A DNA stretch of 9,595 nucleotides, taken from the NCBI GenBank assembly GCA_947631885.1, contig CANRMZ010000033.1, forward strand, positions 1-9,595. The letters are read 5' to 3'. Each line of letters begins with the position of its first letter. The first letter of the stretch is position 1. Shown in pieces: positions 1-7,457 of the stretch. The stretch is from an uncultured Bacilli bacterium. Lineage in GTDB: Bacteria; Bacillota_I; Bacilli_A; RF39; UBA660. The position numbers and the translations under genes are program-made. Under the pieces are notes generated by a model. It was not told where the DNA came from, searched no databases, and saw only the letters and a program-made list of their open reading frames with translations.

Positions 1-1264
1 CTATGATATTGAATGTCGTGATACTAAACTTGGACCTGAAGAAATTACAAGAGATATTCCAAATGTTGGTGATGATGCTCGTAAAAACTTAGATGCTGAT
101 GGTATTGTTAGAATCGGTACGGAAGTTCGTGAAGGCGATATCTTAGTAGGTAAAGTTACTCCTAAAGGAGTACAAGAACTTACTTCTGAAGAAAAATTAT
201 TACATGCCATCTTTGGTGAAAAGACTCGTGAAGTTAGAGATACTTCTTTAAGAGTAGATCATGGTGCTGATGAATTATCACCAGGTGTTTCTAAAGTAAT
301 AAGAGTATATATTATTCAAAAGAGAAAAATTCAAGTTGGTGACAAAATGTCTGGTCGTCATGGTAATAAAGGTGTTATTTCCCTTATTCTTCCAGAAGAA
401 GATATGCCATACATGCCAGATGGTCGTCCAGTAGATGTCATGCTTAACCCACTTGGTGTTCCATCTCGTATGAACATTGGTCAAATCCTAGAACTTCACT
501 TAGGTATGGCTGGTAAGAAGTTAGGTGTTCATTATGCTACTCCAGTATTTGACTCTGCAACTTGGGAAGATATTAGCGATGAAATGAAAGAAGCTGGTAT
601 GGCTCCAGATGGTAAGATGATATTACATGATGGACGTACTGGTGAACCATTTGATAATCCTATCAATGTTGGTGTTATGTACATGATTAAACTACACCAC
701 ATGGTTGATGATAAACTACATGCAAGAGCTACCGGACCTTATTCACTTGTTACGCAACAACCTTTAGGAGGTAAAGCTCAATTCGGTGGTCAAAGATTTG
801 GTGAAATGGAAGTTTGGGCATTATATGCTTATGGTGCTGCTCATGTCCTTCAAGAAATATTGACTGTTAAAGCTGATGATATTGTAGGCCGTGTTAAAGT
901 ATATGAAGCATTAGTTAAAGGTAAACTTGTTAATCAAGCAGGTGTTCCAGAAAGCTTCAGAGTACTTGTTAAAGAATTCCAAGCTTTAGGTTTAGATGTT
1001 CAAGTCTTAAATAATAATGATGAACTAGTAGAATTTAAAGATATTGAAGAAGCAGATGATGATACGGAAAATCTTCGTATTGATGAAATAGATTTATCTA
1101 AAGATGATTTAACTTCTGATAAAGATATTATTCCTGAACCAGAAGATACGCCGGAAGATAATTATGAAGATGAAGATGACGAAGATGATGAAGTTGACTT
1201 TGATGATTTAGAATTTCCAGATGATTTAGATAGTTTAGATGATGGGGAAGAAGGTGAATTATAA
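1..1264 (+). CDS. rpoB: RNA polymerase beta subunit, C-terminal part (5' truncated)
   Basis: This is the C-terminal third or so of the beta subunit of DNA-dependent RNA polymerase. The reading frame is open from base 2, so the gene starts before the window; the ATG at 347 is internal. KMSGRHGNKG (344-373) is the conserved active-centre segment carrying the two lysines known in E. coli as K1065 and K1073. PYSLVTQQPLGGKAQFGGQR, from about 737, and the following GEMEVWALYAYGAA stretch are the conserved C-terminal region that packs against beta prime in the clamp. The rifampicin-binding region lies upstream and cannot be seen. The last 74 residues (1040-1261) are not conserved and very acidic: 40 Asp/Glu against 3 Lys/Arg. 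The TAA stop at 1262-1264 shares its last base with the rpoC ATG, so the two subunits are translationally coupled. Identity is certain; the function of the tail is unknown. Confidence 0.98.
   Translation, partial: YDIECRDTKLGPEEITRDIPNVGDDARKNLDADGIVRIGTEVREGDILVGKVTPKGVQELTSEEKLLHAIFGEKTREVRDTSLRVDHGADELSPGVSKVIRVYIIQKRKIQVGDKMSGRHGNKGVISLILPEEDMPYMPDGRPVDVMLNPLGVPSRMNIGQILELHLGMAGKKLGVHYATPVFDSATWEDISDEMKEAGMAPDGKMILHDGRTGEPFDNPINVGVMYMIKLHHMVDDKLHARATGPYSLVTQQPLGGKAQFGGQRFGEMEVWALYAYGAAHVLQEILTVKADDIVGRVKVYEALVKGKLVNQAGVPESFRVLVKEFQALGLDVQVLNNNDELVEFKDIEEADDDTENLRIDEIDLSKDDLTSDKDIIPEPEDTPEDNYEDEDDEDDEVDFDDLEFPDDLDSLDDGEEGEL
1252..1257 (+). promoter_or_regulatory. ribosome binding site of rpoC inside the rpoB 3' end
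   Basis: AGGTGA matches the 3' half of the consensus AAGGAGGTGA and sits 6 bases before the ATG at 1264. It encodes part of the last codons of the RpoB acidic tail, so rpoC translation start is embedded in rpoB. This supports the one-base TAATG overlap as the true junction. Confidence 0.7.
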
Positions 1265-4200
1265 TGATAGATGTTAATAATTTTAAAGCAATTAGATTAT
1301 CTATTGCTTCACCTGAGAAAATAAGAAGTTGGTCTTATGGCGAAGTAAAGAAACCTGAAACCATTAACTATCGTACATTAAAACCTGAAAGAGATGGTCT
1401 ATTCTGTGAAAAGATATTTGGACCTACTAAAGACTACGAATGTAGTTGTGGTAAATACAAAAGATTAAGATATAAAAATATAATTTGTGATAGATGTGGC
1501 GTTGAAGTTACTCTATCTAAAGTCAGAAGAGAGAGAATGGGACACATTGAACTTGCTGCTCCATGCTCTCATATCTGGTTCTTTAAAGGTGTTCCATCAA
1601 AGATGGGCTTAGTTCTAGATATGTCTCCGAGAGATCTAGAAGAAGTTTTATACTTTGTAAGCTATGTTGTAATTGATCCAGGAACAGCTCCTTTAGAGGC
1701 TAAACAAACTCTATCTGATAAAGAATATCGTAATTTATATGAAAAATATGGTAATTCTTTCAAAGTAGGTATGGGTGCGGAAGCTATTAGAGATTTACTT
1801 AAGAAAGTTGATCTTGAAAAAGAAGTAGCTGCTGTACGTAAAGAACTTGAAGATACAACAGGCCAAAAGAGAATTAGACTTGTTAAAAGACTTGATTGTC
1901 TAGTATCTTTCTTAGAAAGTGGCAATAAACCTGAATGGATGGTACTTGAAGTACTTCCAGTTATTCCACCTGAACTTAGACCTATGATTCAACTTGATGG
2001 TGGCCGTTTTGCTACATCTGATTTAAATGATTTATATAGAAGAATTATTAATAGAAATAACCGTTTAAAGAAATTACTTGAACTTGGAGCTCCATCTATC
2101 ATTGTTCAAAATGAAAAGAGAATGCTTCAAGAAGCAGTAGATTCACTTTTAGATAATGGCCGTAGAGGAAGAAGCATTACATCTTCATCTAATAGACCAC
2201 TTAAGAGTTTATCTTCAATGCTTAAAGGTAAACAAGGAAGATTTAGACAAAACTTATTAGGAAAACGTGTTGACTATTCTGGTCGTTCTGTTATCGTTGT
2301 TGGTCCATCACTTAAGATGTATCAATGTGGTCTTCCTAAAGAGATGGCTCTTGAACTATTTAAACCTCATGTTATTCATGGCATCGTAGAAAGAGGCCTA
2401 GCTCATAATATTAAGGGAGCTAAAAAATTAATTGAAGCAAGAGATGAAAGTGTATGGGATATCGTTGAGGATGTAATCACTGAATATCCAGTACTTTTAA
2501 ACCGTGCTCCAACTCTACATAGACTAGGTATTCAAGCATTTGAACCTAAGCTAATTGGTGGTAAAGCTATTAGACTTCACCCACTTGTATGTGCCGCATT
2601 TAATGCCGACTTCGATGGTGACCAAATGGCTGTCCATGTTCCTCTTTCTGAAGAGGCTAAAGCTGAAGCAAGATTATTAATGCTTGGTGCTAATAACATC
2701 CTAAACCCTAAAGATGGTAAACCAATCGTTACACCATCACAAGACATGGTTTTAGGTAACTGTTATCTAACTATGGAAGAACCTGGTGAAGAAGGCGAAG
2801 GTAGAGTATTTAAAGATCCTAATGAAGCTTTAATGGCTTATGAAAGAAGAGAAATAACTCTTCATACGAGAATTGCTTTACCAGTTAATTCATTTAAACA
2901 TAAATTATTTACCGAAGAACAATTAGATAAATATCTAGTTACAACGGTAGGTAAATTAAAATTCAATGAAATATTACCTGATACTTTCCCATATATTAAT
3001 GATGGAACTAAAGATAATATTGAAGGTATTACACCAATGAAATACTTCCTAGAAAAAGGAACTAATATTCCGGAAGCTATTTCTAAAATGGAAATTGTTA
3101 ATCCATTTGTTAAATCGACTCTTAAGAGTTTAATTGCTCAAGTATTTAAAAGATATAGAACTACTGAAACATCTACTATGCTTGATAAATTAAAAGATCA
3201 AGGATTTAAGTATTCTACTATCGCTGGTATTACGGTATCATATGCTGATATTAAGACTAGTGAAAAGAAACAAGAAATCATTGATGAAGCTAATAAGAAT
3301 GTTGAAAAGATTAATAAACAATTTAGAAAAGGTCTTATCACTGAAAGTGAAAGATATCAAGAAGTTATTAATAACTGGGCTAATGCTACTGACGAAGTTA
3401 AGAATGAACTTAAACAAATCAGTTTAAATGATTATCATAATCCAATATTTATGATGATGAACTCAGGAGCCCGTGGTGAAATTTCTAACTTTACTCAACT
3501 TGCAGGTATGCGTGGACTTATGGCTAAACCAAATGGTGAAACTGTGGAAATCCCAATTACTTCATCATTTATGGAAGGCTTATCTGTTTCTGAATTCTTC
3601 TTATCAACCCATGGTTCCAGAAAAGGTGCTGCCGATACAGCCCTAAAGACTGCCGATTCAGGATATTTAACAAGAAGACTTGTTGATGTTGCTCAAGATA
3701 TTATTGTAAAAGAATATGATTGTGGCTCTATCCAAGGCGTTGTTGTTAAAGACTTAATTAATGAAAAAGATGGTTCAGTTATCGAGCCACTTGAAGAAAG
3801 AATTTTAGGAAGATTTGCTGCTAAAAAAGTTGTAGATCCAGAAACTAAGAAAGTCTTAGTTGAAGCTGGCGAAATGATTACCGAAAATATCGCTTCTAAG
3901 ATTGTTAAAGCCGGTATTAATAAAGTTGAAATTCGTTCAGCACTTACTTGTAAGTCTGAAGGTGGAGTTTGTCAAAAATGTTATGGACGTAACCTTGCTA
4001 CCGGTAACCTAGTTGAAACTGGTGAAGCTGTCGGTGTTATGGCTGCTCAATCAGTAGGTGAACCTGGTACCCAACTTACAATGCGTACATTCCATACAGG
4101 TGGTGTTGCTTCGGCTGAAGATATCACTCAAGGTCTTCCAAGAGTTGAAGAATTATTTGAAGCCAGAACTCCTAAATATAAAGCTACGATTGCCGAAATT

Positions 4201-4935
4201 TCTGGTAAAGTAACTAATATCACAGAAAACAACTTAAAATATACTATTACAGTAGAAAATGAAGCTGGTGTTAGAGACCATGTTACTAACTACAATATGA
4301 AGCTTCGCGTATCTGTAGGTGATGAAGTTCAAGCTGGTGATAAATTAACGGAAGGTGTTATAGCTCCTAAAGAGTTACTTGCTGTTACTGACCCACTTAC
4401 AGCGCAAGAGTACATCTTAAAGGAAATTCAAAGTGTATATAAACTTCAAGGTGTTGATATTAACGATAAACACATTGAAATTATTGTTAAGAGAATGATT
4501 AACAAGATGAAGATTATAGATCCTGGTGATACTAAGTTTGTTGAAGGCTTAACAGTATCATTAAAGGAATTTACGGAAGGTAATAAACCAGTATTATTAA
4601 GTGGTGGTGTGCCTGCCAAAGGTAACCCAATTATGCTTGGTATTACTAAATCTTCACTTGAAACTGATTCATTCCTATCTGCAGCATCATTCCAAGAAAC
4701 AACAAGAGTTCTTACTGATGTTGCTATCAAGGGTAAATATGACTACTTAAAGGGCTTAAAAGAAAATGTTATCATTGGTAAGTTAATCCCTGCGGGTACT
4801 GGTGCTAAAGAATATGCTAACATAGATATTGCTTTACAAAAACAATTCTTAGTAAGTGACGCTGCTGATACCTTGGAAGAAAATCTTTTAGATAAAGATT
4901 TAAAAGATGAAGTAGCTCCAGGTAAAGAAGAATAA
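1264..4935 (+). CDS. rpoC: RNA polymerase beta' subunit
   Basis: Complete beta prime subunit (1223 aa, close to the roughly 1200 aa usual in Bacilli), the clamp and catalytic half of RNA polymerase. Visible landmarks in order: N-terminal zinc ribbon with C60, C62, C75 and C78; the catalytic loop NADFDGDQM at residues 447-455 (nt 2602-2628), whose D449, D451 and D453 hold the catalytic magnesium; the bridge helix around residues 780-805 with THGSRKGAADTALKTADSGY; the second zinc site C820, C896, C903 and C906; and the trigger loop with QLTMRTFH at 937-944, including catalytic-type H944. No large insertion interrupts the trigger loop, unlike in E. coli. The start is the ATG overlapping the rpoB stop by one base, with an AGGTGA ribosome site at 1252-1257. 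A terminator follows directly, so this appears to be the last gene of the rpoB operon. No key residue is missing. Confidence 0.99.
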   Translation: MIDVNNFKAIRLSIASPEKIRSWSYGEVKKPETINYRTLKPERDGLFCEKIFGPTKDYECSCGKYKRLRYKNIICDRCGVEVTLSKVRRERMGHIELAAPCSHIWFFKGVPSKMGLVLDMSPRDLEEVLYFVSYVVIDPGTAPLEAKQTLSDKEYRNLYEKYGNSFKVGMGAEAIRDLLKKVDLEKEVAAVRKELEDTTGQKRIRLVKRLDCLVSFLESGNKPEWMVLEVLPVIPPELRPMIQLDGGRFATSDLNDLYRRIINRNNRLKKLLELGAPSIIVQNEKRMLQEAVDSLLDNGRRGRSITSSSNRPLKSLSSMLKGKQGRFRQNLLGKRVDYSGRSVIVVGPSLKMYQCGLPKEMALELFKPHVIHGIVERGLAHNIKGAKKLIEARDESVWDIVEDVITEYPVLLNRAPTLHRLGIQAFEPKLIGGKAIRLHPLVCAAFNADFDGDQMAVHVPLSEEAKAEARLLMLGANNILNPKDGKPIVTPSQDMVLGNCYLTMEEPGEEGEGRVFKDPNEALMAYERREITLHTRIALPVNSFKHKLFTEEQLDKYLVTTVGKLKFNEILPDTFPYINDGTKDNIEGITPMKYFLEKGTNIPEAISKMEIVNPFVKSTLKSLIAQVFKRYRTTETSTMLDKLKDQGFKYSTIAGITVSYADIKTSEKKQEIIDEANKNVEKINKQFRKGLITESERYQEVINNWANATDEVKNELKQISLNDYHNPIFMMMNSGARGEISNFTQLAGMRGLMAKPNGETVEIPITSSFMEGLSVSEFFLSTHGSRKGAADTALKTADSGYLTRRLVDVAQDIIVKEYDCGSIQGVVVKDLINEKDGSVIEPLEERILGRFAAKKVVDPETKKVLVEAGEMITENIASKIVKAGINKVEIRSALTCKSEGGVCQKCYGRNLATGNLVETGEAVGVMAAQSVGEPGTQLTMRTFHTGGVASAEDITQGLPRVEELFEARTPKYKATIAEISGKVTNITENNLKYTITVENEAGVRDHVTNYNMKLRVSVGDEVQAGDKLTEGVIAPKELLAVTDPLTAQEYILKEIQSVYKLQGVDINDKHIEIIVKRMINKMKIIDPGDTKFVEGLTVSLKEFTEGNKPVLLSGGVPAKGNPIMLGITKSSLETDSFLSAASFQETTRVLTDVAIKGKYDYLKGLKENVIIGKLIPAGTGAKEYANIDIALQKQFLVSDAADTLEENLLDKDLKDEVAPGKEE

Positions 4936-4939
4936 TATT

Positions 4940-4977
4940 AAAGAAGATTATGTTATAGTAATCTTCTTTTTTGTTTT
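4940..4977 (+). terminator. intrinsic terminator after rpoC
   Basis: A perfect 11-bp stem (AAAGAAGATTA at 4940-4950 pairing with TAATCTTCTTT at 4959-4969) with an 8-base loop, followed by a T-rich tail (TTTTTTTGTTTT reading from 4967 to 4978). It starts 5 bases after the rpoC stop and should end the rpoBC transcript. Its T tail also supplies a possible -35 box (TTGTTT, 4971-4976) for the next unit. Confidence 0.9.
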
Positions 4978-4999
4978 CCTAATGTTATTATGCTAAAAT
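4971..4999 (+). promoter_or_regulatory. candidate promoter(s) for the dgt-ymfF-ymfH operon
   Basis: Two extended -10 elements lie side by side. TGC-TAAAAT (4991-4999) has a weak -35, TTGTTT (4971-4976), at exactly 17 bp. TGT-TATTAT (4983-4991) has no recognisable -35. The downstream element would start transcription near 5006, leaving a leader of only about 12 bases before ATG 5018 and the GAGG site at its extreme 5' end. The upstream one would start near 4998 and leave about 20 bases. The sequence alone cannot choose between them. The placement right behind the rpoC terminator supports a new transcription unit here. Confidence 0.6.
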
Positions 5000-5005
5000 A
5001 TAAAT

Positions 5006-5009
5006 GAGG
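5006..5009 (+). promoter_or_regulatory. ribosome binding site deciding the dgt start
   Basis: GAGG lies only 2 bases before the in-frame ATG at 5012 but 8 bases before the in-frame ATG at 5018. Normal spacing favours 5018, giving a protein that starts MYDEIYKN. Confidence 0.65.
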
Positions 5010-5017
5010 TAATGAAT

Positions 5018-6151
5018 ATGTACGATGAAATTTATAAAAATATGCAAAAACACGATGAGAATTTATCTAAGTATGCAACTTTAGATAAAGAAGCTATATA
5101 CTTAAAAGAATATGATAACGATATTAGAACACCTTTTTTTAGAGATATAGATAAAATAATATATAGTCTTTCTTATATAAGATATATGGATAAAACCCAA
5201 GTGTTTAGTAAGAAAAATAATGATCATATTCAAACGAGGATGATTCATGTCCAATATGTAAGTAAGATAGCAAGAACAATCGGTAGGGCTTTAGGCTTAA
5301 ACGAAGATTTAATCGAAGCTGCGGCTTTAGGCCATGATTTAGGCCATACCCCATTTGGCCATGAAGGAGAAAGGGCTTTAAATAAGATATCACAAGAACT
5401 TGGCGAGGGCTATTTTATGCACAATATTAATAGCGTAAGACTTTTAATGAATGTTGAAAACTATGGTAATGGTCAAAATATATCTTTGCAGGTTCTAGAT
5501 GCTATTATGTGTCATAATGGTGAAATGGTATCTAATGAATATTATCCTAAGAAAAAAGATATTTCCTCTTTTAAAGAAGAATATAACGCTTCTTACCATA
5601 GTACTGAAGTGGCTAAATTTTTAAGACCTATGACCCTTGAAGGATGTGTCGTAAGACTTAGTGATATAATTGCTTATATCGGGCGAGATATTGAAGATGG
5701 AATACGTAAGAATCTAGTCTCTTTTGAGGACATTCCTAAAGATATTACTAAGGTCTTAGGCAAGAATAATAGTGAAATAGTAAATACCATAATCTGTGAT
5801 ATTATTCAAAATAGTATTGGTAAACCATATATTAAGTTATCAGATGAAGTATTTAATGCTATAATAAGTCTTAAGAAGTTTAACTACGAAAACATTTACA
5901 TCAAAAGTTTAACCAGAAATGAAAAAGAAAAACTTGAGCAAATGTTTAGAACTGTAGTATATGGCTTTCTTGATGATCTTAAAAATCATAATGAAGAAAG
6001 TATTATATTTACTTCTTATTTAAGTAAAATGAGTAAAGATTATTATAAATCTAATACTTATGAAAGAATTGTTCTTGATTATGTTTCAGGAATGACAGAT
6101 GATTATTTTATGGAACAATATAACAAAATGAACATAAAAAATGAAAACTAG
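5018..6151 (+). CDS. dgt: dGTPase-like HD-domain deoxynucleoside triphosphate triphosphohydrolase
   Basis: Cytosolic enzyme of the HD superfamily, dGTPase type. Members hydrolyse dGTP or other dNTPs to the nucleoside plus triphosphate and so tune the dNTP pool. Counting from ATG 5018 (377 aa), the metal-binding residues are all present: H77 in TRMIHV, the HD pair H106-D107 in ALGHDLGHTPFGHEGE, and D216 in VVRLSDIIAYIGRDIEDGIR. The family motif HNxxSxR follows at H135-R141. After about residue 230 conservation fades into a helical C-terminal part. The length is at the short end for the family. The family is clear; the preferred nucleotide and any allosteric activation (as for Bacillus YwfO or Enterococcus homologues) cannot be read from sequence. 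It is the first gene of a unit with the two M16 genes downstream; its TAG stop is 13 bases from the earliest ymfF start. The start was chosen by spacing to GAGG at 5006; ATG 5012 is the alternative. Confidence 0.88.
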   Translation: MYDEIYKNMQKHDENLSKYATLDKEAIYLKEYDNDIRTPFFRDIDKIIYSLSYIRYMDKTQVFSKKNNDHIQTRMIHVQYVSKIARTIGRALGLNEDLIEAAALGHDLGHTPFGHEGERALNKISQELGEGYFMHNINSVRLLMNVENYGNGQNISLQVLDAIMCHNGEMVSNEYYPKKKDISSFKEEYNASYHSTEVAKFLRPMTLEGCVVRLSDIIAYIGRDIEDGIRKNLVSFEDIPKDITKVLGKNNSEIVNTIICDIIQNSIGKPYIKLSDEVFNAIISLKKFNYENIYIKSLTRNEKEKLEQMFRTVVYGFLDDLKNHNEESIIFTSYLSKMSKDYYKSNTYERIVLDYVSGMTDDYFMEQYNKMNIKNEN

Positions 6152-6166
6152 GAAATAATACATAAT

Positions 6167-6172
6167 GAGGTG
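6167..6172 (+). promoter_or_regulatory. ribosome binding site deciding the ymfF start
   Basis: GAGGTG lies inside the longest possible reading frame, just after ATG 6165, and 4 bases before the in-frame GTG at 6177 (6 bases counted from the GAGG core). ATG 6165 has only a distant AGGA (6150-6153, 11 bases away). The better match and spacing favour GTG 6177. Confidence 0.55.
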
Positions 6173-6176
6173 CTAC

Positions 6177-7457
6177 GTGGAACTAAATAAAATAGATGAA
6201 AGAAGTTATCGAATTCATACCATCAAGACTAATCGCTTTAAAACAACGCGGATTGAAGTAGTATTTAGACTACCCGCGGTTAAAGAAACCATGCCTAAAT
6301 ATTCTTTAGTTGTGGATCTTTTAAGTGAAAGCAATAAACTATATCCTAAAAGACAAGATGTAGCAATTAAACTTGAAGAGTTATATAAAGCTTACTTTTA
6401 TAGTTACACTAATAAAGTAGGTAATTGTCTAAATTGTATCTTTTCTATCAATTTTATAAATAATGAATATATTAAAGAAGATGGCTATATTAAAGATGTT
6501 GTTGATTTTCTTTTTGATATGATATATAAACCTAATGTTAAAAATAAAGAATTTGACTTAGATTCTTTTAATATTGTTAAGAAAAATATCTTACTTGATA
6601 TAGATAGTGTTAAAGAAAATGCAGAGAAGATGGCCATTAATAATGCTTTAAAAACTATGGATGAAGACTCCTCAAGTGCCTATGGAACTTTAGGAACTAA
6701 AGAAGATATTGAAAAGCTAACTAATGCTAATATCTATAGTATTTATGAAAATCTAATCAATAATACTTGTTTAGATATCTTTGTATGTGGTAATACGAAT
6801 ATGGAACCTATTGTTAAGGCTATTAAAAATAGGGTAAATAAGCATCAAATTAACGATTATAAAGAAGATTACTACATTGATAATAAAGCGGTTAAAAAGG
6901 CGCAAAAAAAGGATGAGAAGGGTACATTCTTACAAACGCAATTAGTAATGCTTTATAATGTCGTAAAACCAACGAAAAAAGAAAGAGAAATAACCTTCCA
7001 TTTAATGAACTATATTCTAGGAAGTGGAGGACTTTCTAGTAAACTATACCAATATGTAAGAGAACAAAATAGTTATTGTTATCGTATTTCTAGTATGTAT
7101 TTTAAATATGATAATCTCCTTTGTATTGGCTCTTCTTTAGCTAAGGAAAATGTTAGTCATGCCATTAAACTAGTTAAGAAAGCAATTAACGAGATGCAAA
7201 AAGGTGAGTTTACTGATGAAGATATAAATAATGCTAAACAAAATATGTTAATGTCTTTAAAAGTTAATAGAAATAACCCATCTTCCATACTAGCTAATTA
7301 TGAGTTTAAGTACTTTATAGGTAACTATGATTTGGAAGAGAAGATTGAAGCTTTAGATACAGTTACTAAAGAAGAAATAGTAAATCTTGCAAAAAAACTA
7401 AAAGAAAATACAGTTTATATCTTAAGTGAGGCAAATAATGAAAACAATAAAGATTAA
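6177..7457 (+). CDS. ymfF: YmfF-like M16 peptidase homologue lacking the zinc site (EF-P 5-aminopentanol modification-associated)
   Basis: M16 (pitrilysin/insulinase-like) family protein that has lost the catalytic HxxEH motif. The stretch where it would lie reads IKLEELYKAYFYSYTNK. It resembles Bacillus YmfF, which with YmfH is required for 5-aminopentanol modification of elongation factor P; the exact proteolytic or structural role is not settled. Counting from GTG 6177 (426 aa), the N-terminal half opens with a typical IHTIKTNRFKT segment. The second half keeps QYVREQNSYCYRISS, in which R295 and Y302 are seven residues apart like the Arg/Tyr substrate-binding pair of two-subunit M16B peptidases. 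No signal peptide or membrane segment is seen, so it is cytosolic. It lies between dgt and ymfH and overlaps ymfH by 20 bases. The start is uncertain: ATG 6165 would add four residues. The family and inactive state are clear; the YmfF assignment rests on its pairing with the next gene. Confidence 0.85.
   Translation: MELNKIDERSYRIHTIKTNRFKTTRIEVVFRLPAVKETMPKYSLVVDLLSESNKLYPKRQDVAIKLEELYKAYFYSYTNKVGNCLNCIFSINFINNEYIKEDGYIKDVVDFLFDMIYKPNVKNKEFDLDSFNIVKKNILLDIDSVKENAEKMAINNALKTMDEDSSSAYGTLGTKEDIEKLTNANIYSIYENLINNTCLDIFVCGNTNMEPIVKAIKNRVNKHQINDYKEDYYIDNKAVKKAQKKDEKGTFLQTQLVMLYNVVKPTKKEREITFHLMNYILGSGGLSSKLYQYVREQNSYCYRISSMYFKYDNLLCIGSSLAKENVSHAIKLVKKAINEMQKGEFTDEDINNAKQNMLMSLKVNRNNPSSILANYEFKYFIGNYDLEEKIEALDTVTKEEIVNLAKKLKENTVYILSEANNENNKD
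7427..7431 (+). promoter_or_regulatory. ribosome binding site deciding the ymfH start
   Basis: TGAGG, within the last codons of ymfF, is 6 bases before ATG 7438. The longer in-frame option, GTG 7426, overlaps this site and has no ribosome site of its own. Translation of ymfH is therefore probably coupled to that of ymfF. Confidence 0.7.

Noticed and set aside
347..349. ATG 347 as the start of a separate 305-residue gene.
   Set aside because: The frame is open back to base 2 and encodes conserved RpoB sequence upstream of it; this Met is the one in KMSGRHGNKG.
1141..1260. GATGAAGATGA-type repeats as a tandem repeat element.
   Set aside because: They are the Asp/Glu codons of the RpoB acidic tail and stay in frame; no exact repeat unit is maintained.
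1662..1925. Minus-strand open frames of about 60-90 residues opposite rpoB, rpoC and dgt (for example here, and at 1-210, 278-484 and 5205-5393).
   Set aside because: All are antisense to conserved coding sequence and without ribosome sites or recognisable products.
3242..3427. Plus-strand out-of-frame open frame of 61 residues inside rpoC.
   Set aside because: Shadow of rpoC in another frame; Leu/Lys-rich low-complexity product with no independent start signal.
4446..4730. Minus-strand open frame with a hydrophobic C-terminus, opposite rpoC.
   Set aside because: It is wholly inside conserved rpoC, has no ribosome site, and its hydrophobic run is the reverse reading of Lys/Asn/Ile-rich codons.
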